A stretch of 64,000 nucleotides of DNA, from contig NZ_CP132203.1 in assembly GCF_030719035.1 (NCBI RefSeq), positions 5,536,501 through 5,600,500 on the forward strand. Direction: 5' to 3'. A model generated the notes under the pieces. It was given only the letters and a program-made list of their open reading frames with translations. It ran no database searches and was not told where the DNA came from. Below are positions 34,398-43,365 of this stretch, piece after piece. Positions within the stretch are counted from its first letter, which is position 1; every line of letters starts with the position of its first letter. The DNA comes from Hahella sp. HNIBRBA332 (GTDB taxonomy: Bacteria; Pseudomonadota; Gammaproteobacteria; Pseudomonadales; Oleiphilaceae). The position numbers and the translations under genes were made by a program.

Positions 34398-34440
34398 TGT
34401 CTCAGAGTTCAGGAATACAGTAAGCAGGGGAGATAACCCA

Positions 34441-35883
34441 GTGCAAATACGCAAAGTGGACGTAGCTATTATTGGAGCCGGTACGGCAGGCTTGGGCGCC
34501 TATCGCGCCGCGCGCGAGCACACGCAAAATGTGCTTTTGATCGAAGGCGGGCCCTACGGCACCACTTGCGCCCGCGTAGGATGCATGCCCAGTAAGCTGT
34601 TAATCGCCGCAGCGGAAGCCGCCCATCACCATCGCCACTCTGATCTGTTTGGCGTCGCTTCCAACAATCCTCATATCGATGGACGCAAAGTCATGGAACG
34701 GGTGCGCAGTGAACGTGATCGCTTCGCCGGATTCGTGGTGGATTCGGTGGAAGGATTTCCTGCGGAACATAAGGTCCGCGGCAAAGCGAAGTTTCTTTCT
34801 CCCCATCGATTACAAGTGGACGACAACCTGATCGTTGACGCGCAGCGCATTGTCATCGCCACCGGCTCACGACCCAATGTGCCGCCCTTTTTGAAAAACG
34901 CGGGCGACCGTCTGATCATCAACGATGACCTGTTTGAATGGCGCGATCTGCCCTCCAGCGTCGCAGTGTTCGGCCCTGGCGTCATTGGTCTGGAGTTGGG
35001 TCAGGCCCTGAGCCGGCTCGGCGTACGCGTACGCATATTCGGCGTCGGCGGAGGCATTGGCCCAATTCAGGACCCGGATATTCGCGCCTATGCGGAGAAA
35101 GTCTTTAATCGCGAGTTTCCTCTGGATCCCGACGCCAAAGTTACCGGCGTAAAACGCACAGAACAGGGCGTGGCGATCACTTTCCTGGACAAAGAACAGA
35201 GTGAGATAACGGAAACCTTCGAGTACGTTCTCGCCGCCACCGGGCGCCGTCCCAACGTCGATAATCTGGATATCGAAAAGGCGGAACTGCAAATGGACGC
35301 CAAGGGCATGCCGGTATTCGACCGTTACACGATGCAATGCGGCGATAGCTCTATTTTCATCGCCGGCGACGCCAACAATGACCTGCCGCTGCTACATGAA
35401 GCTGCAGATGAAGGCCGCATCGCCGGAGACAACGCCGGCCGCTACCCTGATATTCGCGCCGGCAAGCGACGCACGCCCATTGGCGTGGTGTTCAGCGATC
35501 CGCAAATTGCGTTTTTGGGGCTGAATATTAATCAGGTGAAAGAACGCTGCCGCAGTTGCTATGCTGAAGGTGTAGTGTCTTTTGAAGATCAGGGACGCAG
35601 CCGGGTAATGGGTAAAAATCTGGGCCTGCTGAAAGTGTATGGAGAGCAAGGCACGGGCTTGTTTCTGGGCGCGGAAATGTTCGGCCCGGCGGCGGAGCAC
35701 ATCGCTCACCTGCTGAGCTGGTGCGTGCAGCAACGCCTGACGGTCAGCCAGATTCTGGAGATGCCCTTTTATCATCCGGTGATAGAGGAAGGCGTGCGCA
35801 CAGCGCTACGGGATCTGAACAGCAAGCTCCATTTAGGGCCAGACGTGATCGAACGTTGTCTCGATTGTGGTCCCGGCGCCTAA
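34441..35883 (+). CDS. Dihydrolipoamide dehydrogenase-like pyridine nucleotide-disulfide oxidoreductase
   Basis: A 480-residue flavoprotein: FAD motif GAGTAGLGAYRAA (about 11-23), redox-active pair in TTCARVGCMPSKLL (Cys four residues apart plus one, as in Lpd/Gor), NAD(P) motif GPGVIGLELGQALSRLG, and C-terminal YHPVIEEGVRTAL in place of the usual HAHPTxSE, keeping a His-Glu pair. The extreme C-terminus carries an extra Cys pair (ERCLDCGPGA). Start is GTG with GGGGAG upstream. It is adjacent to the glutathione-dependent peroxidase, not to 2-oxoacid dehydrogenase genes, so a disulfide-reducing role in peroxide defence is likely. Confidence 0.88.
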   Translation: MQIRKVDVAIIGAGTAGLGAYRAAREHTQNVLLIEGGPYGTTCARVGCMPSKLLIAAAEAAHHHRHSDLFGVASNNPHIDGRKVMERVRSERDRFAGFVVDSVEGFPAEHKVRGKAKFLSPHRLQVDDNLIVDAQRIVIATGSRPNVPPFLKNAGDRLIINDDLFEWRDLPSSVAVFGPGVIGLELGQALSRLGVRVRIFGVGGGIGPIQDPDIRAYAEKVFNREFPLDPDAKVTGVKRTEQGVAITFLDKEQSEITETFEYVLAATGRRPNVDNLDIEKAELQMDAKGMPVFDRYTMQCGDSSIFIAGDANNDLPLLHEAADEGRIAGDNAGRYPDIRAGKRRTPIGVVFSDPQIAFLGLNINQVKERCRSCYAEGVVSFEDQGRSRVMGKNLGLLKVYGEQGTGLFLGAEMFGPAAEHIAHLLSWCVQQRLTVSQILEMPFYHPVIEEGVRTALRDLNSKLHLGPDVIERCLDCGPGA

Positions 35884-35908
35884 GCCAGTCAATTGCAGGA
35901 GGTAAGCT

Positions 35909-36325
35909 ATGAACGCAGACATCAAAATCAGCGACTTTATGGACACGCACCCCGCGTTCGTCGCCGCCGACGCCTCAATCATCGAGGCGGTGGATATCCT
36001 TCTGAAAAAAGGGATATCCGGCGCGCCGGTGGTGAATGAACATATGCACGTCATCGGCTTCATATCCGAGAAGGACTGCATCAAGAAACTGCTGCTGAGC
36101 AGCTATCACTGCGACGCGCCCGCCACCGTCGGCGAAGTCATGCATAAGGCCACCGTGACGGTGGACCCGGAGGCGAGCATCGTCGATCTGGCCAACTATA
36201 TGGACGACCATCGCCCCAAAGTTTACCCGGTGGTGGACGACGGCAAACTCGTGGGCGTCATCAGCCGCACTCACGTACTGGTGGCGCTCAAGCAAAAGCA
36301 GTTACTGTGCAGTCAGCACTCCTGA
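35909..36325 (+). CDS. CBS-pair domain protein
   Basis: A 138-residue protein made of two CBS motifs (ISDFMDTHPAFVAADASIIEAVDIL and VGEVMHKATVTVDPEASIVDLA), each followed by the usual G(V/F)IS segment. CBS pairs bind adenine nucleotides and regulate other proteins. Strong GCAGGAGG before the start. It lies 25 bases after the Lpd-like gene, so probably in one operon, perhaps sensing adenylate or NAD(P) state for the redox module. Confidence 0.9.
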   Translation: MNADIKISDFMDTHPAFVAADASIIEAVDILLKKGISGAPVVNEHMHVIGFISEKDCIKKLLLSSYHCDAPATVGEVMHKATVTVDPEASIVDLANYMDDHRPKVYPVVDDGKLVGVISRTHVLVALKQKQLLCSQHS

Positions 36326-36344
36326 CGCATCCCTGCGTCACCGG

Positions 36345-36818
36345 TCAATCCGACGCTGGCGTGAGGCCATGGGCTTCCATGGCTTTACGATGCGCGTCTA
36401 CAAACTCCTTCGGCATGCGCGTCGGTTTACCGCTCTTCATATCGATGCAAGCGTAATAACTATTAGCGCGAACAATGGTTTTGCCGTCCGCGGGGCGGAA
36501 AATCTGAAAATGACGGCTGGACTGTAAACGTCCGTCGCACGCCGTAATCCAGGTGCCGATAAACAATTCATCATCAGCATGAGAAGCAGCAAGATAATCC
36601 ACTTCCGTACGGGTGATCGCCATGGCTTTGCCCAGTTTTTCGTGGGCGGCCCAACTCATCCCGAGCGGGTCGATATGGCGCCAGCTGACTTCCTCCATCC
36701 AATTGAGGTAGGTCGTGTTGTTGGTGTGTCCCAGCCGGTCTGTGTGCGGCTCAAGAACTTTGATGGGCATGATGAAGGGGTTAAGCATGTCCCAACTGAT
36801 TGCATCGACATAGGTCAT
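36345..36818 (-). CDS. Acyl-CoA thioesterase, 4-hydroxybenzoyl-CoA thioesterase family
   Basis: A 157-residue hotdog-fold protein with the motif DRLGHTNNTTYLNWMEEV (Asp/His/Asn-Asn-x-x-Tyr) of the 4HBT thioesterase family, then VDYLAASHADDELFIGTWI. It hydrolyses acyl-CoA thioesters; substrate unknown. The true start may be an internal Met (residues 11 or 17), since the first one lacks a clear ribosome site. It converges with the CBS gene. Confidence 0.85.
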   Translation of the reverse strand: MTYVDAISWDMLNPFIMPIKVLEPHTDRLGHTNNTTYLNWMEEVSWRHIDPLGMSWAAHEKLGKAMAITRTEVDYLAASHADDELFIGTWITACDGRLQSSRHFQIFRPADGKTIVRANSYYACIDMKSGKPTRMPKEFVDAHRKAMEAHGLTPASD

Positions 36819-37140
36819 TTCACGTTTTTTCCGTTTCTTGTTGGTTTGCAGGCTGTCGCCACCGGGTATGGGGAACCGGTAGCAGCCCTTTTAGATTAAC
36901 GCAAACCAGATTTATGTGAACTCATCCAACAAGATTACGTTTTTCAGATTTTTGAAGCAAAAACACAACGGAAATAGGGACTTGCCGCTGTCTACACTGC
37001 ATAGTGACTCAGGATCTTTGGCGTCCTGATGTGACATCAACCCGAGTTTATTTGCAGAATCGCTCCCGGCGGCTAAGGGAGTCCGGGACAGTAAAGAACT
37101 CAACTGCGGGCGCTGAGCCGCCCGATACAAGGAGCGGGCA
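36819..37140. other. Intergenic region between divergent genes
   Basis: About 320 bases with promoters for both neighbours. A compound hairpin at 36851-36887 (GGCTG/CAGCC enclosing ACCGG/CCGGT) followed by CTTTT on the plus strand resembles a terminator but has no gene before it. I see nothing else. Confidence 0.35.
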
Positions 37141-37473
37141 ATGTTATACACCAACGAAATGTTTAATATTCTGAAGACCCTGCGTCGCCGTTTCAAAGAA
37201 GAAAACCTGGGAACCTTGCGTCTCACCGATCCCGATGTTCTGCAGAACGTCGTCGAATTCGCCAAACTTTCCGACGTCAGCATGACCAAGGATATGGCGC
37301 ACACATTATTGAAAATGACGGGAACCCCTGTCAGCCGGGTGGAGTTGGAAGGGCGTGACAATCATCCCGCCGCGCACCTGCCTGCGCATTTTCACGGTGA
37401 GTCCATTCGCGGCCGCGTGGAGGCCAGTCGAGAAGCCCATTTGAAAGTCCTGCCGGGGCGCGCCACTGCGTGA
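37141..37473 (+). CDS. Hypothetical small protein
   Basis: A 110-residue soluble protein; the N-terminal 60 residues look helical (MFNILKTLRRRFKEENLG) and the C-terminal part is His- and Arg-rich (HPAAHLPAHFHGES). A good AAGGAG precedes the ATG. No family recognised. It is isolated between divergent and convergent neighbours, so its context says little. Confidence 0.6.
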   Translation: MLYTNEMFNILKTLRRRFKEENLGTLRLTDPDVLQNVVEFAKLSDVSMTKDMAHTLLKMTGTPVSRVELEGRDNHPAAHLPAHFHGESIRGRVEASREAHLKVLPGRATA

Positions 37474-37598
37474 GCCTTATCTCCGTCCGCCGGGTGACAA
37501 TAGGAATTGTCCCTTCAGCGCAAGTTTGCAGCTGGCCCGGCAGAGCATAATCCCATCCGTTCCCCAGCCTCGTCGCTCCCGACCGCCTGATCCTGAAA

Positions 37599-38258
37599 TC
37601 AGCCCTTCTTGTCGCTCAAAGTCGCGATAAAAGACTCCGCTTCGGCGATGGATTTCTCCATATCCGCAACCAGTCTGGACACATTGCTCTCCACTGAGCG
37701 CAGCTCCCCTTTCAGACCATCGATGGCGGACGCATTCAGGTTGTGCTTAAGATACAGCACTTGATCGCGCAGTGCGTTAAGCACCGGCTGCATACGGTTT
37801 TCCGCCGCCCGCATGGCGGTGATGAGTCGCTGATATTTTTTCCTGGTGGCGGCCAATTTGGCGGCGCTGTCCTGTTTCAGCTTGGGACTGGTGTAAAGCT
37901 CCAGCTCCTCTTCCCATTCTTCGAACAAGGCTTCGGACACGTCCTCCACTGCATCAATGCGCTTGCTCACCTCTTCCGCCGCATCTTCGCTGTCTTCAAA
38001 CGCTGCGCTGAGCTGATCGTATTGCTTCTGCAACGTGGAATCCTTTTTGCCGAACATGTTTTGGAACCGGTCCAGCGCGGACTTGAACTCCTCTTTGGCC
38101 TCCTCCTGAGCGTCACGGGCGGCGCCAACGCGATCCACCATGATGTCGCGCTTATGCACGCCGACTTTTTCCATGGCGCTGTAATAGGCGCTCTGACACG
38201 CAGACAGTCCCAGCAAAAGACATATCAGCAGCGGTAGACGGAATAACAGAGAAGACAT
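37599..38258 (-). CDS. DUF2959 lipoprotein, coiled-coil
   Basis: A 219-residue lipoprotein (lipobox GLSAC, acylated Cys near residue 21) of the DUF2959 family, recognisable by YYSAMEKVGVHKRDIMVDRV and KEEFKSALDRF. Nearly the whole mature part is alpha-helical and strongly charged, suggesting long coiled coils and oligomer formation at the envelope. Function unknown for the family. AAGGAACT precedes the start. Confidence 0.88.
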   Translation of the reverse strand: MSSLLFRLPLLICLLLGLSACQSAYYSAMEKVGVHKRDIMVDRVGAARDAQEEAKEEFKSALDRFQNMFGKKDSTLQKQYDQLSAAFEDSEDAAEEVSKRIDAVEDVSEALFEEWEEELELYTSPKLKQDSAAKLAATRKKYQRLITAMRAAENRMQPVLNALRDQVLYLKHNLNASAIDGLKGELRSVESNVSRLVADMEKSIAEAESFIATLSDKKG

Positions 38259-38426
38259 GGCAAGTTCCTTATCCTGATTTCATAACAATGCGCCGGGGGA
38301 TTGTAGGCGCTGGTTTCCAGCGCTGCAAATCAGCCGCTGACGGCGGAAATCCATGATTCGCAACCTAAAACTATTTATACCCACCCTGACGGGGAAAACG
38401 ATATTATGTCGCTTCGGAGTAAAGCC

Positions 38427-38442
38427 CGCGCGTTAACGCGCG
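38427..38442. repeat. Perfect 16-base palindrome
   Basis: CGCGCGTTAACGCGCG lies about 90 bases before the DUF4399 gene and 170 bases from the divergent DUF2959 start. Its symmetry without a loop suggests a protein-binding site rather than an RNA hairpin. Which gene it serves is unclear. Confidence 0.5.
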
Positions 38443-38533
38443 ACACCAAGAAGATCGGCCACGCACTTATAACCATAACCAGGCCGGCGACAGTTTCTAC
38501 AACAACCTCAACCATACATAATGGAGATAATCC

Positions 38534-38956
38534 GTGAAAATTCGTCATTTAGTTTCCGTATCCTTGCTTGGCCTGAGCAGCGTCGCAATGGCCGCAGGCC
38601 TGCCCAAGACCGCCAACCCTGAAAACGCCAAAGCCTATATCATCTCCCCAACTGACGGCGAAACTGTGTCCAGCAAGTTCGTAGTGCGCTTCGGTTTGGA
38701 AGGCATGGGCGTAGCGCCGGCTGGCGTTGAGCGCGAAAATACCGGACATCATCACCTGCTCATCGACGGCGAAAAGATGCCGGACATGAATATGCCCCTG
38801 GGCGCGGACGTCAAACACTTTGGCGGCGGCCAGACTGAAACCACACTGGAACTGCCGCCTGGACAGCACACCCTGCAATTGATCCTGGGCGATCATTTGC
38901 ACCAGCCCCACGCGCATCCTGTGGTGTCTGACAAAATCACCATCACCGTAAAGTAA
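38534..38956 (+). CDS. DUF4399 exported protein
   Basis: A 140-residue protein with a Sec signal peptide (ends VAMAAG, about residue 21). The mature domain matches DUF4399: AKAYIISPTDGETVSSKFVVRFGLEGMGVAPAG-type start, GHHHLLIDG and LGDHLHQPHAHPVVS. The many His residues (GHHHL, DHLHQPHAHP) could bind metal, which is inference. Periplasmic; function unknown. Confidence 0.88.
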   Translation: MKIRHLVSVSLLGLSSVAMAAGLPKTANPENAKAYIISPTDGETVSSKFVVRFGLEGMGVAPAGVERENTGHHHLLIDGEKMPDMNMPLGADVKHFGGGQTETTLELPPGQHTLQLILGDHLHQPHAHPVVSDKITITVK

Positions 38957-39223
38957 GGGCGTCACCGCTATTTAGAAAACGAAGCGATGGTCCTGCGGCT
39001 ATCATCTTTTCTTAATAATGCGTCTCTATAACTGGAGACGACGCCCCTTAGAAACGAACGCCGGCCTGTCATTCGAGCTGTAAACAGGCCCGGCGGCTCT
39101 TTGACATTGGTTGTCTTCCCGCAACGGCTCGATTCCAACCCCGCTCTAATCTGGCAAAGCCAGAGTGCGACGCGCCGTTTGCATTTCGTACATGTCAAAT
39201 ATTGCTGGATAAAGAGGATTATC

Positions 39224-40480
39224 ATGAATGCGTCCAAACTGCTTGGGACAGCAGCCCGCTTATTATTGGGCGGCGCACTGGCGGCCCATCCCTTCCTGGC
39301 ATCCGCAGATTCTCACTGGCGTGACCGCCATGCCCCAGAGACGGTGAGATTCGCCACATTCAATGCATCGCTGAACCGGTCGGCGCAGGGAGAACTCATC
39401 GCGGATCTGAACAGCGGCGACAACGCCCAGATACAGGCGGTGGCGGAAATTATTCAGCGCACCCAGCCGGACGTGCTGCTGATCAATGAATTTGACTACG
39501 ACGCCGCGGGAGAAGCCGCTCGTCTGTTCCAGCAGAATTACCTGTCGGTCAGCCAGAATGGCGCTGCGCCGGCGATCTACCCTTACGTTTATTCCGCGCC
39601 TTCCAACACCGGCGTAGCGTCCGGTTTTGACCTCAATAACGATGGCGTCATCGGCGAGTCCGGGTTCGAGCTGGCCAACGATGCTTTCGGCTTTGGCGTC
39701 TTCGAAGGCCAGTACGGCATGCTGCTGTTATCCAAATACCCCATCCAGGAGCAACGGACACGCACTTTTCAGCATTTTCTCTGGCGGGACATGCCCAACG
39801 CCTTGCTGCCGGATAATCCCGACACAGACGCGCCTGCGGACTGGTTCAGTCCCGAGGAGCTGGAAGTGGTGCGACTGTCTTCCAAGAGTCATTGGGACGC
39901 GCCCATCAATATTCGTGGACGCCGCATTCATGCCCTGGTCAGCCACCCCACACCGCCGGTTTTCGATGGTCCTGAGGACCGTAACGGAACCCGCAATCAT
40001 GATGAAATTCGTTTCTGGGCGGACTACATTTCCGGTCGTCGCGTCAGCCGTTACATTGTGGATGACGCAGGTCGACGCGGCGGACTGGGCGATAGAGAAA
40101 GCTTCGTGATCATGGGCGACGAAAACGCAGACCCCTTTGACGGCGACGCCACACAAAATCCCATGGCGCAATTGTTGGAGCACCCTCGCGTAAATGTTAA
40201 ACATACACCAATGAGCGCCGGTTCGGCGGACGCCGCGTTCAGGCAGGGAGAGGCCAACGCCTTGCAAATCGGCAATCGCGCGCAGGACACCGGAGACTTT
40301 ACCGACGCCAACCCGGGCAACCTGCGCACCGACTATGTATTGCCCTCTACCGATCTGACAATTGTTAACTCCGGCGTGTTCTGGCCCAGCGCTGACGACG
40401 AACTGTATCGACTGGTTGGCGAAGGCGGCGCCGTCAGCTCCGATCACCGCCTGGTGTGGGTGGATATCCGTCTACGCTGA
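39224..40480 (+). CDS. Exported endonuclease/exonuclease/phosphatase family protein
   Basis: A 418-residue protein with a Sec signal peptide (about residues 1-28, ending LASAD). The body matches the EEP superfamily: VRFATFNASLNR at the start, Glu in LLINEFDYD, FVIMGDENADPF and the terminal catalytic SSDHRLVWVDI. These enzymes cleave phosphodiester or phosphomonoester bonds with Mg2+; extracellular members are often nucleases or phosphatases. Start at 39224 is set by AGAGGATT and the signal peptide; the frame is open further upstream but the extension is not plausible. Confidence 0.87.
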   Translation: MNASKLLGTAARLLLGGALAAHPFLASADSHWRDRHAPETVRFATFNASLNRSAQGELIADLNSGDNAQIQAVAEIIQRTQPDVLLINEFDYDAAGEAARLFQQNYLSVSQNGAAPAIYPYVYSAPSNTGVASGFDLNNDGVIGESGFELANDAFGFGVFEGQYGMLLLSKYPIQEQRTRTFQHFLWRDMPNALLPDNPDTDAPADWFSPEELEVVRLSSKSHWDAPINIRGRRIHALVSHPTPPVFDGPEDRNGTRNHDEIRFWADYISGRRVSRYIVDDAGRRGGLGDRESFVIMGDENADPFDGDATQNPMAQLLEHPRVNVKHTPMSAGSADAAFRQGEANALQIGNRAQDTGDFTDANPGNLRTDYVLPSTDLTIVNSGVFWPSADDELYRLVGEGGAVSSDHRLVWVDIRLR

Positions 40481-40521
40481 GCAAGCGCCCTCTCCTGATT
40501 TCTCTCTGATTTTCTTCTGCA

Positions 40522-40550
40522 AAACGCAGTTACACTCAGTAACTGCGTTT
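40522..40550 (+). terminator. Hairpin after the EEP gene
   Basis: Perfect 12-base stem AAACGCAGTTAC/GTAACTGCGTTT with a five-base loop, 41 bases beyond the stop. The tail is GACATTGTTTT, so termination efficiency is uncertain, but the stem is strong. Confidence 0.6.
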
Positions 40551-40642
40551 GACATTGTTTTACCTACATTTAAATAACTAACGCGTACAATTGCCGACAG
40601 TTTTATAACGTGACTTTCTAACTGCTTTTGTAAAGGTAACGC

Positions 40643-41317
40643 ATGTCAAAGTTGTACGCCGCTCTCTGTTCGCTTCTGCTGACCGCTTTCCTGAGCAGCG
40701 CCGCTCAGGCTACGCCTGTGGTTTTAAACGCTTACGACTCAGGTTGGTACAAGTCCAACGGCTATCACTCGCCGAGCAACACCAACTACTACGCCGGCAA
40801 GAAACACAACAACTTCTTCGCCTTTGACATGAGCGATGTGGAAGGCTCCATCGTTTCCGCCACGTTGAGCATCTTCAACCCCTGCAACGGTTACGAATCC
40901 AACGATTATTCCGAGTGGTTCGCTCTGTTTGACGTCAACACCGACATCAGCACCTTACTGTCCGGCTTTGGCGGCGTTAACGCATACAATGATCTGGGTT
41001 CCGGCGAACTGTTCGGCGCCACCCGCGTGTCCTGGAGCAGCAACTACAGCTATATCGATATCGTGCTGAACAGCGCTGCGCTGACCGCGTTGAACGCAGC
41101 CAATGACCTGTTCGCTCTGGGCGGCAGTCTGATCACCGCCAATGACGGCATCGACTTCCTGTTCGGCTACTCTGACAAGGGCTATAACGGCGGCAATATC
41201 AAACTAAAGCTGGAAACCGAGTCCGTACCGGTAAGCGAACCTGGCGTACCCGCGCTGCTGGCGATTGCTTTCTGCGCCTTCATCCTGAACCGCAAAACCT
41301 CCGCCGGCAAAGCCTGA
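40643..41317 (+). CDS. Exported protein with PEP-CTERM-like C-terminal sorting signal
   Basis: A 224-residue protein: Sec signal peptide (residues 1-23, ending AQA), a beta-rich mature domain rich in Tyr, Asn and Ser, and a C-terminal tripartite tail (SEPGVPALLAIAFCAFILNR, then KTSAGKA) resembling PEP-CTERM signals: short Pro-containing motif, hydrophobic segment, basic end. PEP-CTERM proteins are processed by exosortase and often belong to exopolysaccharide matrices. The motif reads SEP rather than PEP and no exosortase lies in this window. Ends at a strong terminator. Confidence 0.65.
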   Translation: MSKLYAALCSLLLTAFLSSAAQATPVVLNAYDSGWYKSNGYHSPSNTNYYAGKKHNNFFAFDMSDVEGSIVSATLSIFNPCNGYESNDYSEWFALFDVNTDISTLLSGFGGVNAYNDLGSGELFGATRVSWSSNYSYIDIVLNSAALTALNAANDLFALGGSLITANDGIDFLFGYSDKGYNGGNIKLKLETESVPVSEPGVPALLAIAFCAFILNRKTSAGKA

Positions 41318-41337
41318 TATCCGTCACGGCGTACGAA

Positions 41338-41365
41338 AACCGGAGCTTCGTCTCCGGTTTTTTTT
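41338..41365 (+). terminator. Terminator of the PEP-CTERM-like gene
   Basis: Eight-base stem AACCGGAG/CTCCGGTT with a six-base loop running into eight T residues. Confidence 0.92.
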
Positions 41366-41457
41366 CGTCTTGAATATGCCCCTCAACATCGAACGCCATC
41401 TACTTGTCTTCATTAGAATAATTACCACTTGCATTTACACCGTCAAAGGATAGGCTG

Positions 41458-43320
41458 ATGAGTCTGTCGCGCCGCGCGCGGCGCGTCCCTTCCAGTCTGT
41501 ACACAAGGAATCCTATGGCCTCGCAATCCCAGTCCAGCTTTCAGGCGCTGCTGAGCCTGCTGCGCTACGCTCGTGGCTACCGGCGACGCATCATCGCCGC
41601 CGGTTCGTGTTCTATCATCAATAAGCTTTTCGACATCGCTCCGGAAATTCTCATCGGCATCGCCATCGACGTTGTGGTGAATAAAGAGCAGAGCTTCGTC
41701 GCCGCGATGGGGTTCGACACCCCACAGCAGCAGATCCTCGCGTTAGGGGTTTTGACGTTTTTCATTTGGGCCGGCGAGTCCATTTTCGAATACCTCCACT
41801 TGATCATGTGGCGCAATCTGGGCCAGGTATTGCAGGCTGACCTCCGTCAGGACGCCTATGATCACGTCCAGCGTCTGGATATGGCCTTCTTCGAATCGCG
41901 CAGTTCCGGGCAGCTCGTCTCCATCATCAATGATGATGTCAACCAGTTGGAGCGTTTTCTCGACGGCGGCGCTAATAACCTGATTCAGGTGTTCGTCACT
42001 GTGATCGCCGTCGGCGGCGTCTTCCTGGCGATCTCCCCCTTTATCGCCATGCTGGCCTTTACCCCGATTCCCATCATCATTTGGGGCGCGTTCTTCTTCC
42101 TGAAACGGGCCAATCCTCTGTACGCGGACGTGCGTGAAAAAGTGGGCGGGCTGGCGTCGCGTCTGGCCAATAACATCGGCGGCATCGCCACGATCAAGAG
42201 CTTCACGGCGGAAGCTCAGGAATCCGAGCGTCTGCGCGAAGCCAGCGACGCCTATGTTCAGGCCAACCGCAGGGCGATCGCGGTCAGCTCCGCCTTCATT
42301 CCGGTTATTCGGATGGCGATTCTGGCGGGCTTTCTCGCCACCTTCACCGTGGGCGGTATGCAGGCCTTGTCCGGCGAGCTCAACGCCGGCGCCTACGGCG
42401 TACTGGTGTTCCTGACCCAGCGTCTGCTATGGCCGTTGACCAATCTGGCGCAAACCGTGGATCTGTTCGAACGCGCCATGGCCAGCACCCGCCGCATCCT
42501 GGGCGTGATAGAAACCCCCATCGACGTGCGCGACGAAGGCTCGCGCTCCTTACCACAGCCCATACGCGGTGAAGTGGACTTCCAAAACGTCAGCTTCGAA
42601 TACTCTGCAGGCGCCGGCGGTGTGGAAAACGTCAATTTGCAGGTCAAAGCCGGCTCCACGCTGGCGCTGGTCGGCGCCACCGGGTCCGGTAAGTCGACGC
42701 TGATCAAGTTGTTGCTGCGCTTTTACAGGCCCAAGCAGGGCGCGATACTGGTGGACGGCGCGCCCATCGAACAGCTGCCTCTCAAGGAACTGCGCGGCGC
42801 CATTGGTCTGGTCAGTCAGGATGTGTTCCTGTTCGAAGGCAGTATTCGCGACAACATCGCCTATGGCCGTCCCACCGCCAGTGAAGAGGAGATCGTCTCC
42901 GCAGCCAAAACGGCGGAAGCCTGGGAATTTATCGCACGTCTGCCGGAAGGCCTGGATACGCCTGTCGGCGAGCGCGGCGTCAAGCTGTCCGGCGGCCAAC
43001 GCCAGCGCTTGTCTTTAGCCCGCGCGCTATTAAAAGATCCGCCGATTCTGGTGCTCGACGAGGCCACCAGCGCCGTCGACAACGAAACCGAGGCTGCGAT
43101 TCAGCGCTCACTGAAACACATCGCCCACGGCCGCACCGTGGTGATGATCGCTCACCGTCTTTCGACGATTGTCCATGCGGACAATATTGTTGTGGTCGAT
43201 CACGGCAAGGTGGTGGAGCAGGGCGACCATCGCCAGTTGCTGGAGCGCAAGGGCATGTACTGGTCGCAATGGCAGGTGCAAACTGGCGGCGAAGCGGAAG
43301 TGGAAACGGTGTTTTCCTGA
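41458..43320 (+). CDS. MsbA-type ABC exporter (membrane domain fused to ATPase)
   Basis: A 620-residue half-transporter: six membrane segments in residues about 40-330, then an ATPase domain with Walker A GATGSGKSTL (about 406), Q-loop region VSQDVFLFEGSIRDNIAYG, signature LSGGQRQRLSLARAL, Walker B LVLDEATSAVD and switch His in IAHRLST. It probably works as a homodimer exporting lipid, peptide or drug; the substrate is not evident. The start could also be the ATG at 41515, which has AAGGAA upstream; the first 19 residues are Arg-rich and may not be translated. Confidence 0.92.
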   Translation: MSLSRRARRVPSSLYTRNPMASQSQSSFQALLSLLRYARGYRRRIIAAGSCSIINKLFDIAPEILIGIAIDVVVNKEQSFVAAMGFDTPQQQILALGVLTFFIWAGESIFEYLHLIMWRNLGQVLQADLRQDAYDHVQRLDMAFFESRSSGQLVSIINDDVNQLERFLDGGANNLIQVFVTVIAVGGVFLAISPFIAMLAFTPIPIIIWGAFFFLKRANPLYADVREKVGGLASRLANNIGGIATIKSFTAEAQESERLREASDAYVQANRRAIAVSSAFIPVIRMAILAGFLATFTVGGMQALSGELNAGAYGVLVFLTQRLLWPLTNLAQTVDLFERAMASTRRILGVIETPIDVRDEGSRSLPQPIRGEVDFQNVSFEYSAGAGGVENVNLQVKAGSTLALVGATGSGKSTLIKLLLRFYRPKQGAILVDGAPIEQLPLKELRGAIGLVSQDVFLFEGSIRDNIAYGRPTASEEEIVSAAKTAEAWEFIARLPEGLDTPVGERGVKLSGGQRQRLSLARALLKDPPILVLDEATSAVDNETEAAIQRSLKHIAHGRTVVMIAHRLSTIVHADNIVVVDHGKVVEQGDHRQLLERKGMYWSQWQVQTGGEAEVETVFS

Positions 43321-43337
43321 AGTAAGCTCCGGAAACC

Positions 43338-43365
43338 TTAAGGCGTCCATACTGAGACGCCTTAA
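43338..43365. terminator. Bidirectional terminator hairpin
   Basis: Perfect ten-base stem TTAAGGCGTC/GACGCCTTAA with an eight-base loop between the convergent ABC exporter and binding-protein genes; the right arm overlaps the stop codon of the minus-strand gene. Confidence 0.65.

Noticed and set aside
36912..37361. 149-codon minus-strand frame over the start of the 110-residue hypothetical gene
   Set aside because: No ribosome site and it covers intergenic sequence; the plus-strand gene has AAGGAG before its start.
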